Source: Apophysomyces variabilis
Lineage: Eukaryota; Mucoromycota; Mucoromycetes; Mucorales; Mucoraceae
Direction: 5' to 3'
Assembly: GCA_002749535.1 (NCBI GenBank)
Contig: MZZL01000380.1
Coordinates: 1 to 64,000, forward strand
Length of the DNA: 64,000 nucleotides
Below the pieces are notes generated by a model. It saw nothing but the letters and a program-made list of their open reading frames with translations. It was not told where the DNA came from and made no database searches. Positions 63,522-64,000 of this stretch are shown one piece after another (within the stretch, counting starts at the first letter, position 1; each line of letters opens with the position of its first letter). The position numbers were made by a program, and so were the translations under genes.

Positions 63522-64000
63522 TTACCAATCGAGCTTCTGTTTCTTCTGAGGGTTACCAGCTGCGATCAACTTCGTCGCCTTTCCTCCATATCCCTTGCCA
63601 TCCAACCAAGGCCATGTGCTGGTACGCTTGGCTTCGAAAGCTTGGATAAGATGTTCCTTCTGCATCGTCAAGCCAATATCGTCCAAACCGTTGACCAAAC
63701 AATGTTTGCGGAATTCTTCTACTTCAAAGGAAACTTCACTAGCAGCGTATCGAATCTTCTGGTTCTCCAAATCCACTTCCACTTGCTGGCCTTCCTTCGC
63801 CTTTTCCGCAATAGCATCCACTTCTTCCTGAGGTAAAACAATAGGCAACATACCATTCTTGAAGCAGTTGTTGAAGAAAATGTCGGCAAAGCTAGGCGCG
63901 ATGATGCAACGAATACCAAAATCATTAAAAGCCCAGGGAGCGTGCTCACGCGAACTACCGCACCCAAAGTTGGGGCCGGTACAGACCAAAATGCGTGCAT
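63522..64000 (-). CDS. LEU1: 3-isopropylmalate dehydratase, C-terminal (LeuD-type) part; continues past the window edge
   Basis: The frame is open to the right edge and ends at 63522, covering about 159 residues. It shows the aconitase C-terminal swivel signature [42 protein letters not shown] and the C-terminal [13 protein letters not shown] [13 protein letters not shown]. In fungi large and small subunits are fused in Leu1, so the 5' part should lie beyond 64000. Known role: isomerisation of 2- to 3-isopropylmalate in leucine synthesis, with an Fe-S cluster in the missing half. No intron in the part seen. Confidence 0.92.
   Translation of the reverse strand, partial: ARILVCTGPNFGCGSSREHAPWAFNDFGIRCIIAPSFADIFFNNCFKNGMLPIVLPQEEVDAIAEKAKEGQQVEVDLENQKIRYAASEVSFEVEEFRKHCLVNGLDDIGLTMQKEHLIQAFEAKRTSTWPWLDGKGYGGKATKLIAAGNPQKKQKLDW

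Overview
The window reads as nuclear DNA of an early-diverging filamentous fungus, most likely Mucoromycota. It has compact intron-rich genes (introns mostly 45-100 nt with GTAAGT/GTATGT donors and YAG acceptors), AT-rich spacers, and fungal-type housekeeping genes such as an HR1-C2-C1-C1-kinase Pkc1, Qcr9, DGAT2 and a fused-type Leu1. Names come from motif recognition in conceptual translations; exon boundaries were joined by hand and checked for reading phase. No database search was run.

Layout. 1-1.6 kb: 3' end of a Ty3/gypsy chromovirus pol (RNase H end, integrase, chromodomain) with its polypurine tract and LTR start. 1.6-4.3 kb: spacer. 4.3-5.0 kb: C2H2 zinc-finger gene. 6.5-8.2 kb (-): CDC20. 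9.5-11.9 kb: two-domain AAA ATPase (AFG2/SPATA5L1-like), 13 exons. 12.2-12.9 kb: small multi-pass membrane protein. 13.3-14.6 kb (-): membrane SDR. 15.5 kb: QCR9. 16.5-17.8 kb (-): mitochondrial P-loop Fe-S protein IND1/NUBPL. 18.3-22.5 kb (-): PKC1. 22.9-24.3 kb (-): thiamine-pyrophosphate carrier. 24.8-26.6 kb (-): a tiny membrane protein and a coiled-coil protein. 27.7-29.9 kb (-): membrane-anchored HSL-type esterase. 31.7-32.0 kb (-): small Gln-rich protein.

34.1-38.9 kb holds the most unusual locus: one reading frame of about 1540 codons. It begins with a FEN1/XPG-type nuclease domain and ends with a Fanzor (eukaryotic TnpB/OrfB-like) RuvC plus zinc-ribbon nuclease. The frame runs through three introns without a frameshift but contains five in-frame stops. 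Two adjacent hairpins just 3' of the ORF are candidates for the guide-RNA scaffold.

40.4-41.7 kb: DGAT2. 42.85-45.8 kb: class II histone deacetylase with an AT-hook-like segment and a Tudor/chromo-barrel, and a 9-nt micro-exon at the active site. 46.7-47.3 kb: RidA/Mmf1. 47.4-49.1 kb (-): Sel1-repeat protein. 49.5-50.8 kb: secreted GH18 chitinase-like protein. 51.2-52.7 kb: disordered protein with SxIP motifs. 53.9-55.3 kb: UFD1. 55.3-60.1 kb: AT-rich, gene-poor, with one tRNA-Trp. 60.1-61.25 kb: intron-less C2-CBM5/12 protein. 63.5-64 kb (-): C-terminal part of LEU1.

Functional links are modest. Cell-wall and cell-integrity functions recur (PKC1, GH18, C2-CBM, possibly the CaaX Sel1 protein), as do mitochondrial ones (QCR9, IND1, TPC1) and Cdc48-system relatives (UFD1, AAA ATPase). 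Nothing suggests a metabolic cluster. The mobile or selfish DNA is the chromovirus, the Fanzor locus and a few repeat relics.
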